This document shows, piece by piece, positions 35,091-46,950 of a stretch of 64,000 nucleotides of DNA. How positions within the stretch are numbered: position 1 is the first letter of the stretch; every line of letters begins with the position of its first letter. Where the stretch lies: the NCBI GenBank assembly GCA_030761205.1, contig JAULJL010000039.1:7326001-7390000 (forward strand), in the 5' to 3' direction. The notes under the pieces were generated by a model. The model was not told where the DNA came from, did not search any database, and worked only from the letters and a program-made list of their open reading frames with translations. The position numbers and the translations under genes are program-made. The stretch comes from Fremontodendron californicum (lineage: Eukaryota; Streptophyta; Magnoliopsida; Malvales; Malvaceae).

Positions 35091-37500
35091 TGTCGCAACC
35101 TAAAAAATAAACATAACAATAACAAGTCTCATCGCAAGACTTTATTATTCGTTTTCCTTAGGCGTGATATTAAAAAAAAAAAGAGAAAAAGTCGACTTAA
35201 TTCCTCTACAAAAACAAAGGTGTCGATACGTGATCCCGATCGCAGGGACCTGTTCGAGTGAGGGGGAAACGAGATCAGAGGAAAAGAAGACTTAATTCCT
35301 CTAGATTGAAATAAAAGGTCGAGGGTCTGAAAACGACCTCATAAAAAGACATGGAGTCGCCACCAAAGTTTTTTTAGCTAGGTGTGATCGGCCACCTATT
35401 AAAACTGGTTATAAAATATTTTAAAATTAAATAAACATTTTTAAAACCAATTTCAAGTCTGCGTTATAAACAAGAGAAATCAAAGAAGCGGGTTCGGGAG
35501 CCGGTTACGTGCGGGGAAGGATTAGCACCCCCACAACGCCCGTATAAATCGGTACCTTATTAATCGTGTGTTATCTCAAGTCTTGGTAAAAGAGTTACAT
35601 TTTTAGTATTTCAAGTTAATTCCCAATTTTAAGAAAAATAATTTCATTTTTAATTGAAAATGATCCGGAATTTATTAATTCAAAATTTTCCTATATTCCC
35701 CGACACAACCAGCAAAATATGAAAAATTTTATTCATTTGGAAAACTTTCCGAATCATTCTCGTTTTTTGAAAGAAAGATATTCCTTTATTAACGATAATT
35801 GATGATATTCCCTCCAGCAAACCCGGTAGAGAACTCATGAATTATTTTAACTCGGGAATATCTTTATTTTTATTGAAAATCATTGTTTTTTTCAAAACAT
35901 TTAAAAATATGAACATGAACATGTATGACATAAATAAAATGACATGGAAAACCTAGATAATATAAAATGCAACCTAAATGATATGACATAATTCAAATGA
36001 CATAGTATATTCTAGGTAAAATGAAAAAAATCCTAAGTATCATGGTATATTCTAAATGAGATAAAATTATTTAAATGACATGGCAATTCTAAATGATATG
36101 GCATATTTTAAATGACATGGCATGTTATAAATAAAATAACCTAAATGACATGGAATATGATCTAAATGACAAGAAAAGACATGGAATTAAAATAATGCTA
36201 ACATATAATATGCATGAAAATGAAAATAAAAATAATAATGCATGAACATAGTATATGCTAAACAATATGACAAAAATAACTAAATAAAAAACATAGGATA
36301 TCATGAAAGATTCAAAATCATATGGCAAACAAATATAAGATCATAAAATGTGAATTAAAATAATAATAATAATAACATCATGAAAAATATCATAGCAAAA
36401 ATCACACATTTAAATAAAATGCATGAACATGGAAAATGCAATGCATGAAAATTTATTTTTTCCTTTAATTAAAAAAAATCTGTATATCTAAAATGATATC
36501 TGGCTACCTTAGGAAAATATGTCAAATTAGATTTTCTAAAAAACAAAACTTTGTGATTGTTTGAAAATAATTTTGAGGAAAACTTGAATAAAAACTAAAA
36601 CCCTTACCAAACCCTTTTAAAATGGCTCTAATTTCCTAAGTTTCAAATCTCAGATTTAACTACCCTTAACTCGAGATTTATAAAATCATTTTTAAAGTTT
36701 AAAAAGGCTCAGAAACTACCCTAAGACAGTAGCTAAATCTTCTAACCAACCCCTCTAAATGCCTTAGCCGAATTCAACCATTATTCCACTTTTGATTTCA
36801 AATCTGCCTCCACTGTCCGGTTTTGCCACACGATTTTTTTTAGCCTATTTTTAAAAATTCAAAAAAATTCTAAAAATAATACTGAAGACTCAGAACATGT
36901 AAATCTACACGAAAAAAATTGGCTTAATTTTTTGATTAAAGATGATTGCCCAGAAAAATTGGAGATGTTCGAGTACTGGGTGAAAAAAAAAAACTGTTTG
37001 TCAAAACACATTTTTTTGCCTTTGATAAATTCATTCAAAAACCAAAGTAGAAATTGTTGGAAATCATCCTAAAGACCTATGGACAGTAGCTAAACATTTT
37101 AAAAATCTTGGACAAAATTGGCTAAGTAAAAAAAATCACAAAGGTAGAATAATCGATTTGACAATTCCTTAATTTTCCATAAGTATGCTCAAGGGAGCAT
37201 GACTTTGAGCCATTAATTGGCCTAAGTCACAAATCAAGTGGCAATGACATGGAATGCATGATCATACAGCAAATGAAATGTATGAAATGCATGGTCTAAA
37301 AGTCTAAATGGTAAAGAAAATGCATGACAATTCATGGCAACCTAAATGCCTAGCATAAATTTGCATGGCAATAAATGCTATCCTAACTCTATATGCATGC
37401 AATGCTTGATAATGTAAATGTGACTAGGACCTAATATGTTATGAATATGCATGAAAATGAATGTGACCTAAGACCTAAATAGCATATTAATGCATGACAA
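35091..37500 (-). repeat. Inverted LTR arm, left (minus-oriented LTR end)
   Basis: Read on the minus strand this is the last 2.4 kb of the LTR. It mirrors 41062-43463: paired positions sum to about 78553, for example 36125-36328 with 42224-42427. It includes GGAGTCGCCACC and GGGGAAGGATTAGCACCCCC, phrases typical of Tat/Ogre LTRs. Arm identity appears high, with scattered changes. The frame at 36125-36328 and its mirror are AT-rich LTR sequence, not a gene. Confidence 0.9.
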
Positions 37501-38070
37501 AAAATTAAGATTTGAGGTTCAATTGAAAAAATTAACCCCAAAAAAGTCAACCTCGAAAAAGTCAACTACTAAAAAAGTCAACCCACTTTCAAAATCAAGA
37601 TTTGAGGTTCAATTGAAAAACGGTGAAAGAATTTTGATAATCCGATGTCTACATTGAAAGATATGGAGTTCAAAAGTTGGGTTATGAGATTCAGTAGAAA
37701 GGAAACCCTAATTCAGGAAATTTGGAGAAAAGTGCTTAAACGATCAAATTGGTCGGAATTGAAGGTCTCAAATGAAAGATAAGAACTGACTACGGGTAAT
37801 GGAGAAGCCATTTGGAAGAAAAACTGATAGAAAAGTCAATTCGGAAGAAAACCGAGGATTAGGGTTTTTTGGTGGAATTCGGTGAAATTTGGAAGAATTA
37901 TAGAAATGGCCCAATTCGGAAGATATAAAGCCCTTAATTGATGAGAAATGATTAAACAAGGATAGCCCAAGGCTCAGTTTGAAGAAAATCTGAAAATCGA
38001 ACTTGTTTTGAGCAACACCGGGTTTCGAAGGCAAAAAAGCAAAATTGGAAAATATGGGAAAAATAGCAAT

Positions 38071-38780
38071 GAACTCCAAAAATTCTGAAAATTTGCAAAT
38101 CTCATTCTTAAATCATTTCGAATAGATTGGCGGAAGAAAATCTTGATTCGGAGTTCGTTTGCAAAATGGCCAAATACCGGGTCTCCTATGCAGTAATTCA
38201 AGCAGATAAATCCCGAAAAAATAACAAATGAACTCCAAAAATTCTGAAAATTTGCAAATCTCATTTTTAAATTATTTGGAAGAGATTGGTGAAATAAAAT
38301 CTTGATTCGGAGTTCGTTTGCAAAATGGCCAAGTACCGGGTCTCCTATGCAGTAATTCAAGCAGATAAATCCCGGAAAAATAGCAAATGAACTCCAAAAA
38401 TTATGAAAATTTGCAAATCTCATTTTTAAATTATTTGGAAGAGATTGGCAAAATAAAATCTTGATTCGGCGTTCATTTGCAAAATGGCCAAATCCCGGGT
38501 CCCCTATGTAGTAATTCAAGCAGATAAATCCCGAAAAAATAGAAAATGAGCTCCAAAAATTATGAAAACTTTCAGATCACATTTTTAAATTATTTGGAAG
38601 ATATTAGTGAATAAAAATTTGGATTTGGAGCTCGTTTAAAAAATGGTAAATTTCAGGTGCATAAAAGGGGTAATTTCTGGAATAAATTCGAAATAAATAG
38701 CAAATGGACTCAAAAATTTTGAAAACTTCCAGAATTCAATTTTTTATTATTTTGAAAGTATTGAAAAAATAAAATTTGAA
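38071..38780. repeat. LTR tandem repeat, ~159-bp period, five copies
   Basis: GAACTCCAAAAATT and its variants start at 38071, 38230, 38389, 38548 and 38706. The middle copies share GTACCGGGTCTCCTATGCAG. The last copies are more diverged. Confidence 0.85.
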
Positions 38781-39174
38781 TTTGGAGTCCGTTTTCTATT
38801 TATTTAAGTTCGGAGGGTAAAAAGGTCATTTCACCAAGAAAACCAAAAAGGGCAAATTGGTAATTGAGGAAAATATGAAAGAAGAAGGAATTGCTGGGAT
38901 TTTTTATTCCCTTGGTCAGCCAACATAAGAGGAGAAGAAGAAAGCTTGAACAATTTAATTTCCTAGTCGCTATCAAGCCACATGCTATCACTAACACCTT
39001 GCAAATGGTCCCCCCTTCATCCAATGGCTTAGGTGCCTTGTAGGAAAGTTGAATGCACCATCCAATGGCCAAGTTTAAATGCCAAAATGACATTTTTATT
39101 TTTCATAAAAGAACCCTCATCTAATTGCCAAGAATGGAAGAAAAAAGATATGCACAATTCATCCAAGGGTGAGC

Positions 39175-39500
39175 ATCTATTCGGTTGAGCAAGGGAGTGC
39201 ATGGGATTATCTCTTTTCATCCAATGGCTTAGGCCATCTACAAGGGCTGAGTACACATGTTGAGGGCTGGATTTAATCTACAAGATGTCATTCTTATGTT
39301 GGCCTCATCCAATGACCAAGAATGGAATAGCACAACTTATCCAAGGGTAGGCACTCAAGAGGGGCAAGCAAGGGAGTGCATTGGATTGGTCCTCTTTTGC
39401 ATCTAATGGATAAGGTTACTATAAGGGCTGAGTACACATCTTAAGGGCTGCTATCAATTGGCAAGATGACATTTTTATGTTGTCATCAAAATATCTAAAT
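39175..39500. repeat. LTR tandem duplication, ~183-bp period
   Basis: AAGGGAGTGCAT (39189 and 39371) and AAGGGCTGAGTACACAT (39241 and 39424) recur about 183 bases apart. A degraded third copy with CATCCAATGGC lies further left. Confidence 0.7.
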
Positions 39501-40019
39501 TTAAAGGCCAAGATAGGAGGAGAAAAAGTGCAATTCTCATCCAAGGGCTAGGGGGTATTAGGCCAAGGCTAAAGGGAGGAGTATGTTTTCATTTTTTCAA
39601 AGGTTTTTGGCTGGAATATAGTAGCTAATTTGGCAAGAAAAATGTTTTGAAAGAAAAAAAAAAAGGTTTTCAATAGAGAGCTTGAAGGTAGTCATCTCTA
39701 CCAAGCTCTAGCTTAGCTTTCTTCTTCATTTCCATGGTGTTTTCTTGATTTTTTCTATCATGTTTTCCTACTAAATTTTTCATAAAAATAAATTTTTTTA
39801 ATGTTTACTCATGTTTTCATCTCTTTTTCTTCTTTAAAATGGTGGAAAATAATATTTTTCTATGGTTTCATGCTATGGCCGAAAATGGCACATTTATTTG
39901 CCTTGTTTTTCAATTTTTTTCTTCCTTGCATGTTGTTGTGAAAATTGATTTTTACAAGTTTTTTTAGAGTATTCTAAGGTTCTGATTTTTTACAAAATAT
40001 GAATCAAAAAAGTTTGAAA

Positions 40020-40740
40020 TGGCTACATGATCTTGGCTAGACCAAGTGACCATGGTTAGAGAGAGGCTATGCTCATTTTTACCTATCATGAAGCTCACCT
40101 TATTTTATGTTTTACATGGCTTATTTTCTATTTTATTGAGATGGAAAGGCTTCATGATCTTGGCAAGACCAAGTGATTATGGTTTGGTGAGAGGCTATGC
40201 CCATTTGATACCAACCATGGAGCTTAACTTTCCTTGTTCTACTTACTAGTTTTGCTTGTTACTTGTTTTGCATGTCTATGTTAAATCTTATGTATATATG
40301 TTCTTTACATTATTTTCTATGCTATATTTACTTATATATTTCATTTCCATGCTTGATATTGCATCCTTGCATATTCGGCCAATATTGTTCCTATGCTCAT
40401 GTTGTGCATTTTTTTATGTATCATGTCTTACATGTTTGCATTTTCATGGTTTTGTTTCATGACCATTCGGTCATTCCGTTTTGTATGCTTTGCATGTGTA
40501 TTTTTCTTTTGCTTCTTAACTTGTTTGCATCTCCATGCCATGAACTTGCATATTCTGATTTTAGTATGCCATGTGCTTATGAAAATGCTATGATAAAAAT
40601 GCCATCATATTGTCCCATAACCATTCGGCACTTCACATTGTGTATGACTTGCATGTGCATTTTCCTTTTGTTTCTTAACTTGTTTGCATTTTCATGCCAA
40701 GAGCTTGTGCATTTTGATTTTGGTATGTTAATATGCTATT
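40020..40740. repeat. Two LTR tandem duplications (126 bp and 158 bp)
   Basis: CATGATCTTGG followed by AGACCAAGTGA occurs at about 40027 and 40153. Separately, ACCATTCGG with downstream TTCTTAACTTGTTTGCAT occurs at 40462 and 40620. Confidence 0.75.
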
Positions 40741-41061
40741 GAAAATGTCATGACATTATGCATTTTAATATGATTTGTCATATACTTATGTCATTTACTA
40801 AATAGGATTGCATTACAGTCTCATGTGATCATTTGGCCTCTTCATGCATCCCTTGCCTTGTCATGCATTTGCATTTTGTTTAGGTAACATGCTTTGCATT
40901 ATCATATCTTGAAATTTTGTATTAGTTGCTGTTTGTTCCAGCATTGACATTAGTTTCATGAGTCATTGTATGTTCATAGTATTGCTATGCATGTTAATTA
41001 CATTTTAGGTCTAGGCCATATTGGTATTGCCATGCATATTGAGTCTTAAATCACATTGGTA

Positions 41062-43463
41062 TTGTCATGCATTAATATTCTATTTAGGTCTTAGGTCACA
41101 TTCATTTTCATGCATATTCATAACATATTAGGTCCTAGTCACATTTACATTATCAAGCATTGCATGCATATAGAGTTAGGATAGCATTTATTGCCATGCA
41201 AATTCATGCTAGGCATTTAGGTTGCCATGAATTGTCATGCATTTCCTTTACCATTTAGACTTTTAGACCATGCATTTCATACATTTCATTTGCTGTATGA
41301 TCATGCATTCCATGTCATTGCCACTTGATTTGTGACTTAGGCCAATTAATGGCTCAAAGTCATGCTCCCTTGAGCATACTTGTGGAAAATTAAGGAATTA
41401 TCAAATTGATTATTCTACATTTGTGATTTTTTTTTACTTAGCCAATTTTGTCCAAGGTTTTTAAAATGTTTAGCTACTATCCTTAGGTCTTTAGGATGAT
41501 TTCCAACAATTTCTACTTTGGTTTTTGAATGAATTTATCAAAGGCAAAAAAATGTGTTTTGACAAACAGTTTTTTTTCACCTAGTACTCGAACATCTCCA
41601 ATTTTTCTGGGCATTCATCTTTAATTAGAAAATTAAGAAAAAAATTTCTCGTGTAGATTTACATGTTTTGAGTCTCCAGTATTTTTTTAGAATTTTTTGA
41701 ATTTTTAAAAATAGGCTAACAAATCGTGTGGCAAAACCGGACAGTAGAGGCAGGTTTGAAATCAAAAGGGGAATAATGGTTGAATTCGGCTAAGGCATTT
41801 AGAGGGGGCTAGTTAGAAGATTTAGCTACTGTCTTAGGGTAGTTTTTAAGCCTTTTTAAACTTTACAAATGATTTTATAAATCTCGGGTTAAGGGTAGTT
41901 AAATCCAGGATTTTAAACTTAGGAAATTAGAGCCATTTTAAAAGGGTTTGGTAAGGGTTTTAATTTTTATTCAAGTTTTCCTCAAAATTATTTTCAAATA
42001 ATCACAAAGTTTTGTTTTTTAGAAAATCTAATTTGACATATTTTTCTAAGGTAGCCGGATATCTTTTTAGATATACGGATTTCTTTAATTAAAGGAAAAA
42101 AATACATTTTCATGCATTGCATTTTCCATGTTCATGCATTTTATTTAAATGTGTGGTTTTTGCTATGATATTTTTCATGATATTATTATTATTTTAATTC
42201 ACATTTTATGATCTTATATTTGTTTGCCATATGATTTTGAATGTTTCATGATATCCTATGTTTTTTATTTAGTTATTTTTGTCATATTGTTTATCATATA
42301 CTATGTTCATGCATTATTATTTTTATTTTCATTTTCATGCATATTATATGTTAGCATTATTTTAATTCCATGTCGTTTCTTGTCATTTAGATCATATTCC
42401 ATGTCATTTAGGTTATTTTATTTATAACATGCCATGTCATTTAAAATATGCCATATCATTTAGAATTGCCATGTCATTTAAATCATTTTATCTCATTTAG
42501 AATATACAATGATACTTAGGATTTTTTTCATTTTACCTAGAATATACTATATCATTTGAATTATGTCATATCATTTAGGTTGCATTATATTATCTAGATT
42601 TGTCATGTCATTTTATTTATGTCATACATGTTCATGTTCATATTTTTAAATGTTTTGAAAAAGACAATGATTTTCAATAAAAATAAAGATATTCCCGAGT
42701 TAAAATAATTCATGAGTTCTCTACCGGGTTTGCTGGAGAGAATATCACCGATTATCATTAATAAAGGAATATCTTTCTTTCAAAAAACGAGAATGATTTG
42801 AAAAGTTTTCCAAATAAATAAAAAATTCTATATTTTACCGATTTTGTCGGGGAATATAGGAAAATTTTGAATTAAAAAATTCCGGATCATTTTCAATTAA
42901 AAATGGAATTATTTTTCTTAAAATTGGGAATTAACTTGAAATACTAAAAAACCAACTTTTTTTACCGAGACTTGAGATAACACACGATTAATAAGGTACC
43001 AATTTATACGGGCGTTGTGGGGATACTAATCCTTCCCTGCACGTAACCGACTCCCAAACCCGCTTCTTTGATTTCTCAGGTTTATAACGCAGACTTGAAA
43101 TTGGTTTTAAAAATGTTTTAATTAATTTTAAAATATTTTATAAAATCTGTTTTAATAGGTGACCAATCACACCTAGCTAAAAAAAGATTAGTGGCGACTC
43201 CATGTCTTTTTATGAGACCGTTTTCATACCCTCGACCTTTTATTTCAATATAGAGGAATTAAGTCATCTTTTCTGCTGATCCCGTTTCCCCCTCACTCGA
43301 ACAAGTCCCTGCGATCGGGATCACGTATCGACACCTTTATTTTTCTAGAGGAATTAAGTCGACTTTTCCTCGTTTTTTTTTTAATGTCACGCCTAAGGAA
43401 AACGAATAATAAAATATTGCGATGAGGCTTGTTATTGTTATGTTTATTTTTTAGGTTGCGACA
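41062..43463 (+). repeat. Inverted LTR arm, right (plus-oriented LTR end)
   Basis: It ends GGTTGCGACA directly before the GTGTT duplication. It is the reverse complement of 35091-37500 with minor differences. Confidence 0.9.
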
Positions 43464-43844
43464 GTGTTTATCCTATTTAACGACAAACTAAGGAACGATT
43501 GGGATAACACAGAATGTTATTATCTACATTTCATAGTTAATTGATATTGATAAATCTTATATTGATTCTTAATAATGTCTAGTGGTGGCGAATGATAGAT
43601 TAACCATACTTTTCTCATATTTGATTTCTTCTTAATTACTTGCATCTTACTTTTCTTGTTTGCTTACTTTTAAAACTATTTCAAAACCCCATTTTCGTTT
43701 GTTTTCGTTGAATCTAAGTTATAAACTAATAACTTATAAATTAAAACCAAATCCTTGTGGAATTGACCCTTGTTTATTGCTATACTTAACAATTGACTAT
43801 TCTAAGTGCAAGGTTAAATAAGATACACTATTTTGAGTGCATCA
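43464..43844 (+). mobile_element. Athila-like LTR, right part
   Basis: It continues the LTR cut at 21045, starting with the second GTGTT copy and ending GTGCATCA at 43844, seven bases before the PBS. Its 381 bp plus the left part give an LTR of about 1.5 kb. Confidence 0.7.
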
Positions 43845-43850
43845 AATTTT

Positions 43851-43870
43851 TGGCGTCGTTGCTGGGGATT
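43851..43870 (+). other. Athila-like primer-binding site (tRNA-Asp type)
   Basis: TGGCGTCGTTGCTGGGGATT differs at two positions from the usual TGGCGCCGTTGCCGGGGA of Athila-type elements. Confidence 0.8.
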
Positions 43871-43975
43871 ATTTTCTTTAATTTATTTGTTAATTGGTTT
43901 ATTTTTAGTTCTAATTAGTTATATTTTTCTTCTTTCTCTTGTATATACAGATATTCTTTATCAAAGCAAGGAGAG

Positions 43976-44985
43976 ATGGCATGGAACTTTATGGTGGATC
44001 ATCCAACCAATTTGTGCCCATACTTCCAAGAAGATATTTTCCAACAAGCCTATGATTTAGGAGGATTTCAAGGCCAACAAGGATTCTAAGGACAACAGTA
44101 TGATCCTTTCTCAAACACTTACAATGAGGGATGGTGAGATCATACTAATTACAGCTATTCGGAAATTATCAAGAAGTTTATCCTTATGCCAATTACAATC
44201 ATCCATCTGACTTCAATCAACTATGGCCTCAACAACCAAATCTTTTTCAGCCATCACCTATGACTCACAACTCAGGTACTTCTTTAGAAGATCTTGTCAA
44301 ATCTCTTGCTACTAATACTTTGCAATTTCAATATGAAAGAAAGACAAACATCCAAAGGTTGAAAATGCAAAGAAACCAATTGGCTAGTAGTGTGACTCAC
44401 AACTCAGGTACTTCTTTAGAAGATCTTGTCGAATCCCTTGCTATTAATACTTTGCAATTTCAACAGGAAAGAAGGGCAAACATCTAAAGGTGAAAGAAAC
44501 CTATTGGCTAATAGTTTGACTCACAACTCAAGTACTGCTTTAGAAGATATGATAAAATCCCTTACTACTAATATTTTGCAATTTCAACAGAAAACAAGGG
44601 CAAGTATCTAGGAAACAAGGGCAGGTATCAAGAGTTTAGAAACTCAAATGGGCTAATTGGCTAGTAGTGTGGTGAGATTGGTAGAACAAAGATCTGAAAA
44701 ACTTAAGGAAGCTAATGATAGTGCTATGACCTTGAGAATTGGGGAACAAGTTAAGGAAGCACCAAAAAGAGAAAGAGATTCAACCTTTGAGGATAATGAA
44801 GCTCCAATTAAGAGTACTCCGGCACCTGAGGTAACTTTTAAGGTTCCTATTTTTACTAATGTTTCTTCTCCACCTTTTCCTAGCAGATTTGTAGAGTCTA
44901 AGAATAAGGAACATGACAATCAAATTCTGGAAACCTTCCACAAAGTACAAGTAAATATACCTCTTCTGGATGCCATTAACTAAGT
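43976..44985 (+). pseudogene. Athila-like gag, decayed and truncated
   Basis: Plus-strand reading starts near ATG 43976 with a Gln/Asn-rich segment. It continues through ETQMG and the AMTLRIGEQV and PPFPSRFVESK stretches to VQVNIPLLDAIN, phrases characteristic of Athila-type gag. In-frame stops occur (for example near 44088, 44486 and 44610). A segment with SLEDLVKSLATNTLQFQ is present three times (from 44260, 44393 and 44518; period about 125-131). Similarity ends near 44985, where opposite-strand gypsy sequence begins. Confidence 0.75.
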
Positions 44986-44989
44986 ACCA

Positions 44990-45560
44990 AAAGATGCACC
45001 ATTACCAAGCCTTGTGAAATCAATTCATTAACCTACCTTTGTAACTCCGCATGTTCGGTCGGACTTATTCTACATGCTGCCTTGTTAGGGAGCATAGTCC
45101 CTGAAATGAAATCCATGCAATGCTGAATGTCCTTCATCGGAGGAAGCCCAGGTGGTATATCTTCAAGAACAACATCATGAAATTCATCAAGCAAAGGTTG
45201 TACTTCAAGAGGTAACTCATTCACTTAATCATTTTCTTCATACACAACAAGAGCATAAGCCACATCTGAACTATCAACAAGTTTTTTTTTTAATTTCAGA
45301 ACAAGTAATCAAAAGTGTTTCCGCCCCTTTAGAAGGTTTGGAAATAAATCTAGGTTTAGAAGGGCCCAAAGTGATCTTCACACCATTTTTCACAAAAGAA
45401 TAAGTATTTTTAAATCCATCATCTTGAACTTTCCTATCATACTGCCATGGACGACCAAGCAACAAGTGAGATGCATCCATAGGAAAAATATCACACCAAA
45501 CCTGATCACTATACTTTTTTCCAATAGAAAATGAAACAAGGCATCTATCAGTTACCTTCT
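44990..45560 (-). pseudogene. Ty3/gypsy RT N-terminus and protease-RT linker
   Basis: Minus-strand reading gives MDASHLLLGRPWQYDRKVQ (45480 downward), then LEVQPLLDEFHDVVLEDIPP and GLPPMKDIQHCMDFISG, then RISPTEHAELQ, the usual lead-in to the gypsy reverse transcriptase. The catalytic RT, RNase H and integrase are absent: sequence stops near the junction with the Athila-like gag. Frames are interrupted between 45274 and 45224. Confidence 0.8.
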
Positions 45561-45860
45561 ATTCATGTTTCTTGTCCAGCCATCTCAACTTGTAAGGATG
45601 CGGATGTGCTTCCGTCTTGAGCTGCAACTTGCTCACCATAACGGTAGACACAACATTAGCACAAGCATCGCTATCAATGATCACATCACACCCCTTTCCA
45701 TTTGCACTACAACGGGTGTAAAAAATACTGGAACGATCGTCATGTACAACACTCAAACTTCTTTGAATGATAAGTAAGTCACCTTGATCAACATAAGTCA
45801 CTTCATCTTCTTGATCTGTTTCAACCGGCAAGTCATCTTCACTAGCTATATCTTCCTCAA
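45561..45860 (-). pseudogene. Ty3/gypsy aspartic protease remnant
   Basis: The minus strand encodes SIFYTRCSANGKGCDVIID followed by SDACANVVSTVMVSKLQL and HPHPYKLRWLD, a retropepsin-like domain. The active-site triad reads Asp-Ser-Asp instead of Asp-Ser-Gly, so it is probably inactive. Confidence 0.75.
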
Positions 45861-46890
45861 TAATAGAGACAATTTTGCGATTTGGACAATCAGAAGCTAT
45901 ACGCCAATACCTATGACACTTAAAGCACTTATTTGAATTAGAATTTGAGGAACCAGTTGTCTTAGAACCATCCCCAACATTTCCCTTCTCTGGAGCCTTA
46001 GAAGTAGAAGACTTCGCTGTTGAGTGTTCTTAGAGAATGTACTCCCCTGGTTGGAAGAGCTCTCTTTTGATACTGATCTCAAGCTAGTCCTTCTATTTTC
46101 TTTTTGCTGCTTTTCCATAATCAAAGCAAGCCTCCTCACATCATTGAAAGTCTAATAAGGCTGCACTCGAACCGCATTAGCAATCTTCTCCCGCAACCCA
46201 CCCAAGTAACGGGTTATTGTTTGCTCTTCAGGTTCAATAATATCACACTTTAGCATGAGCAATTCAAATTCCATTGTGTACTCTTCCAAGCTTAAGCTAG
46301 ATTTATTCAGATTATGAAACTTGAGAAAAATCTCTTTGTCGATAGTGTTCTGGCAAGAACCTCCTCTTAAGCTCCCTTTTCATTTTCTCCCAAGTCTTGA
46401 TCTTGCTTCTGCCCTCACGAGTCTTTTGCTTCTTAAGATTCTCCCATCACAAGGAAGCATATTTTCTGAGTTTAAGAGCCACTAACGTCACTTTTCTTTC
46501 ATCAGAATACTCTTTAATGTCAAAAACCCTCTCAACAATTTGGAGCCAATCAATGAACTCATCAGGTTGCATATTTCCCTCAAATTCAGGAATATCAACT
46601 TTCACATCAGAATCTCGATAAGACCTTCTATTCCTTTTTCTACGGTGATGAGAAGACGAACCATCACTAGAGTCATTGTTTGATCTGCAATGGAAAAAAT
46701 TAACATCCTTATCATCATTACTAGAAGAACCACTTTTAGAATCATTCTCATCATTAACATAAGGAATCTCTTATCGATCAAGACAATCCTGAAACTGTTG
46801 GATTTGCCTTATCATTTCATCCATTTCAAGAGCATGGATATCCCTTTCAAATTCTGGATGACAACAAGCACGAAACGCCATTAACAATCA
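45861..46890 (-). pseudogene. Ty3/gypsy gag remnant
   Basis: From about 46880 downward the minus strand shows an acidic N-terminal region, DVKVDIPEFEGNMQPDEFID near 46610, WLQIVERVFDIKEYSDERK, LWWENLKKQK, then KMKRELKRRFLP. A Ser/Lys-rich stretch and a damaged zinc knuckle (CHRYWR-like) near 45900 follow. Stops and frame changes near 46350-46150 make it nonfunctional. Confidence 0.75.
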
Positions 46891-46930
46891 ACACTTTGAC
46901 GGAATACACCAGGATATATGCTCTCGTAAC

Positions 46931-46947
46931 CAAGAGTTCTGATACCA
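46931..46947 (-). other. Ty3/gypsy primer-binding site (initiator tRNA-Met)
   Basis: The minus strand reads TGGTATCAGAACTCTTG four bases inside the LTR end, matching tRNA-iMet priming. Confidence 0.75.
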
Positions 46948-46950
46948 ACT

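Larger units (their letters stand above)
37501..41061 (+). mobile_element. Unpaired inner part of the right-hand plus LTR
   Basis: This segment has no mirror copy on the left arm and reads as a plus-strand LTR continuing into 41062-43463: a repeat-rich 5' half with GTAAAAAGGTCATTTCACC near 38815, then a leader-like pyrimidine-rich region (TAGCTTTCTTCTTCATTTCC near 39715). If contiguous, the right LTR is about 6 kb. No gene is seen. Confidence 0.55.
21046..43463. mobile_element. Tat/Ogre-type LTR element with inverted interior, lacking pol
   Basis: The outer ends read TGTAGACACC on the left and GGTTGCGACA on the right, with a 5-bp duplication, so the outer LTR termini are in plus orientation. 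The interior is on the opposite strand: PBS TGGCGACTCCACTTGGGAC at 35087-35069, gag modules between 33.6 and 25.0 kb, and a polypurine tract near 21237-21222, all minus. Inverted LTR pieces occur at both ends (21046-21083 with 21184-21221; 35091-37500 with 41062-43463). No reverse transcriptase, RNase H or integrase motif of its own is seen; the pol at 28.4-32.9 kb belongs to the nested chromovirus. PBS, LTR ends and gag type fit the Tat/Ogre lineage of Ty3/gypsy. Length without the nested element is about 17.1 kb. Confidence 0.75.

Noticed and set aside
40263..40742. 159-codon plus-strand frame rich in Cys, Phe and Leu
   Set aside because: It lies in LTR tandem duplications with no domain; similar low-complexity frames occur throughout the LTR.
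36125..42427. Pair of nearly identical 67-codon hydrophobic frames (36125-36328 minus, 42224-42427 plus) as a duplicated membrane-protein gene
   Set aside because: They are the two arms of an inverted LTR with T-rich composition; the copies follow from the LTR duplication.
35091..43463. DNA transposon with 2.4-kb terminal inverted repeats
   Set aside because: The left arm directly adjoins a retroelement PBS and both outer ends are LTR ends (GGTTGCGACA), so the arms are LTR parts; no duplication flanks 35091.
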